NCBI GenBank assembly: GCA_945952575.1
Contig: CAMFIY010000183.1
Coordinates: 1-5,964 of the forward strand
Source: an uncultured Leucobacter sp.
GTDB taxonomy: Bacteria > Actinomycetota > Actinomycetes > Actinomycetales > Microbacteriaceae
DNA length: 5,964 nt
Direction of reading: 5' to 3'
Shown piece by piece: positions 5,697 through 5,964 of the stretch (positions within the stretch are counted from its first letter, which is position 1; each line of letters starts with the position of its first letter). The translations under genes and the position numbers were made by a program. Under the pieces are notes generated by a model, which saw only the letters and a list, made by a program, of their open reading frames with translations, searched no databases and was not told the DNA's origin.

Positions 5697-5964
5697 TCAG
5701 TAGTGCATGGTGCGGTCGACGGCCTCGAGCACGCGATCGGCGTCGGGCAGGTAGACGCCCTCGAGCTTCGCGGGCGGGAACGGCACGTCATAGCCGCTGA
5801 CGCGGAGCACGGGGGCCTGCAGGCTGTAGAAGGCCTGCTCGGCGACGGTGGCCGCGATCTCGCTGCCGACGCTGGCGGTGCCGTCGGTCTCCTGCGCGAC
5901 GACGTGACGGCCGGTCTTGCGCACCGACGCGAGCAGCGGCGCGTAGTCGATCGGCGAGAGCGTG
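5697..5964 (-). CDS. bkdB: 2-oxoacid dehydrogenase E1 component, beta subunit, C-terminal part
   Basis: The frame stays open to the right edge, so this is the last 88 or so residues of a longer protein; the GTG at 5924 is internal and not the start. The visible sequence begins TLSPIDYAPLLASVRKTGRH, followed by VVAQETDGTASVGSEIAATV, then LRVSGYDVPFPPAKLEGVYLPD. This is the transketolase C-terminal domain of E1 beta subunits, including the 'D-x-x-P-P' stretch near the end. E1 beta pairs with E1 alpha to decarboxylate 2-oxoacids with thiamine diphosphate and to acylate the E2 lipoyl arm. The TGA at 5699-5697 is followed 21 bases later by the E2 gene, so the two are co-transcribed. The branched-chain assignment follows from the E2 neighbour and is moderately sure; membership in the E1 beta family is firm. 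Confidence 0.88.
   Translation of the reverse strand, partial: TLSPIDYAPLLASVRKTGRHVVAQETDGTASVGSEIAATVAEQAFYSLQAPVLRVSGYDVPFPPAKLEGVYLPDADRVLEAVDRTMHY

Noticed and set aside
5697..5924. Separate small 75-residue protein starting at the GTG at 5924
   Set aside because: The frame continues open to the window edge, and the sequence is the C-terminal domain of an E1 beta subunit, so this is part of a larger truncated gene.

Overview
The window is high-GC, densely packed bacterial DNA. Gaps between genes are short (20 to 140 bases), Shine-Dalgarno sequences are good AAGGAG-type matches, and GC at third codon positions is very high. Together with the character of the proteins this suggests an actinobacterium, most likely of the Micrococcales (Microbacteriaceae-like); that placement is inferred, not proven. 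No RNA genes, CRISPR arrays, insertion sequences or other mobile elements were seen.

Left and centre (1-3515, minus strand): three genes lie head to tail as a probable operon read right to left. They are a YtcJ/NfdA-type metal-dependent amidohydrolase (1860-3515), a 12-helix APC-superfamily amino acid/amine permease (355-1839), and the N-terminal 100 residues of an M24 (creatinase/prolidase-fold) enzyme that runs off the left edge (1-302). Gaps are 20 and 52 bases, and each gene has its own ribosome binding site. The set reads as an uptake-and-hydrolysis module for an amide-, N-acyl- or peptide-like compound whose identity cannot be told from sequence.

Control region (3516-3653): a TetR-family regulator (3654-4286, plus strand) diverges from this operon. 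The space between them holds a perfect 15-base inverted repeat (3560-3574, 7-base arms). It falls within the 17-base spacer of a plausible promoter for the amidohydrolase operon. This is the layout expected for a TetR operator and is the most informative signal in the window. It also argues that the upstream GTG starts of both flanking reading frames are not used.

Right (4332-5964, minus strand): the E2 lipoyl acyltransferase of a branched-chain-type 2-oxoacid dehydrogenase complex follows the C-terminal end of its E1 beta partner, which runs off the right edge. The E2 gene converges with the TetR gene across 45 bases that contain an imperfect hairpin. The E1 beta-E2 pair is ordinary core metabolism. 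A link to the amidohydrolase operon, for example by oxidising 2-oxoacids derived from released amino acids, is possible but rests only on proximity.
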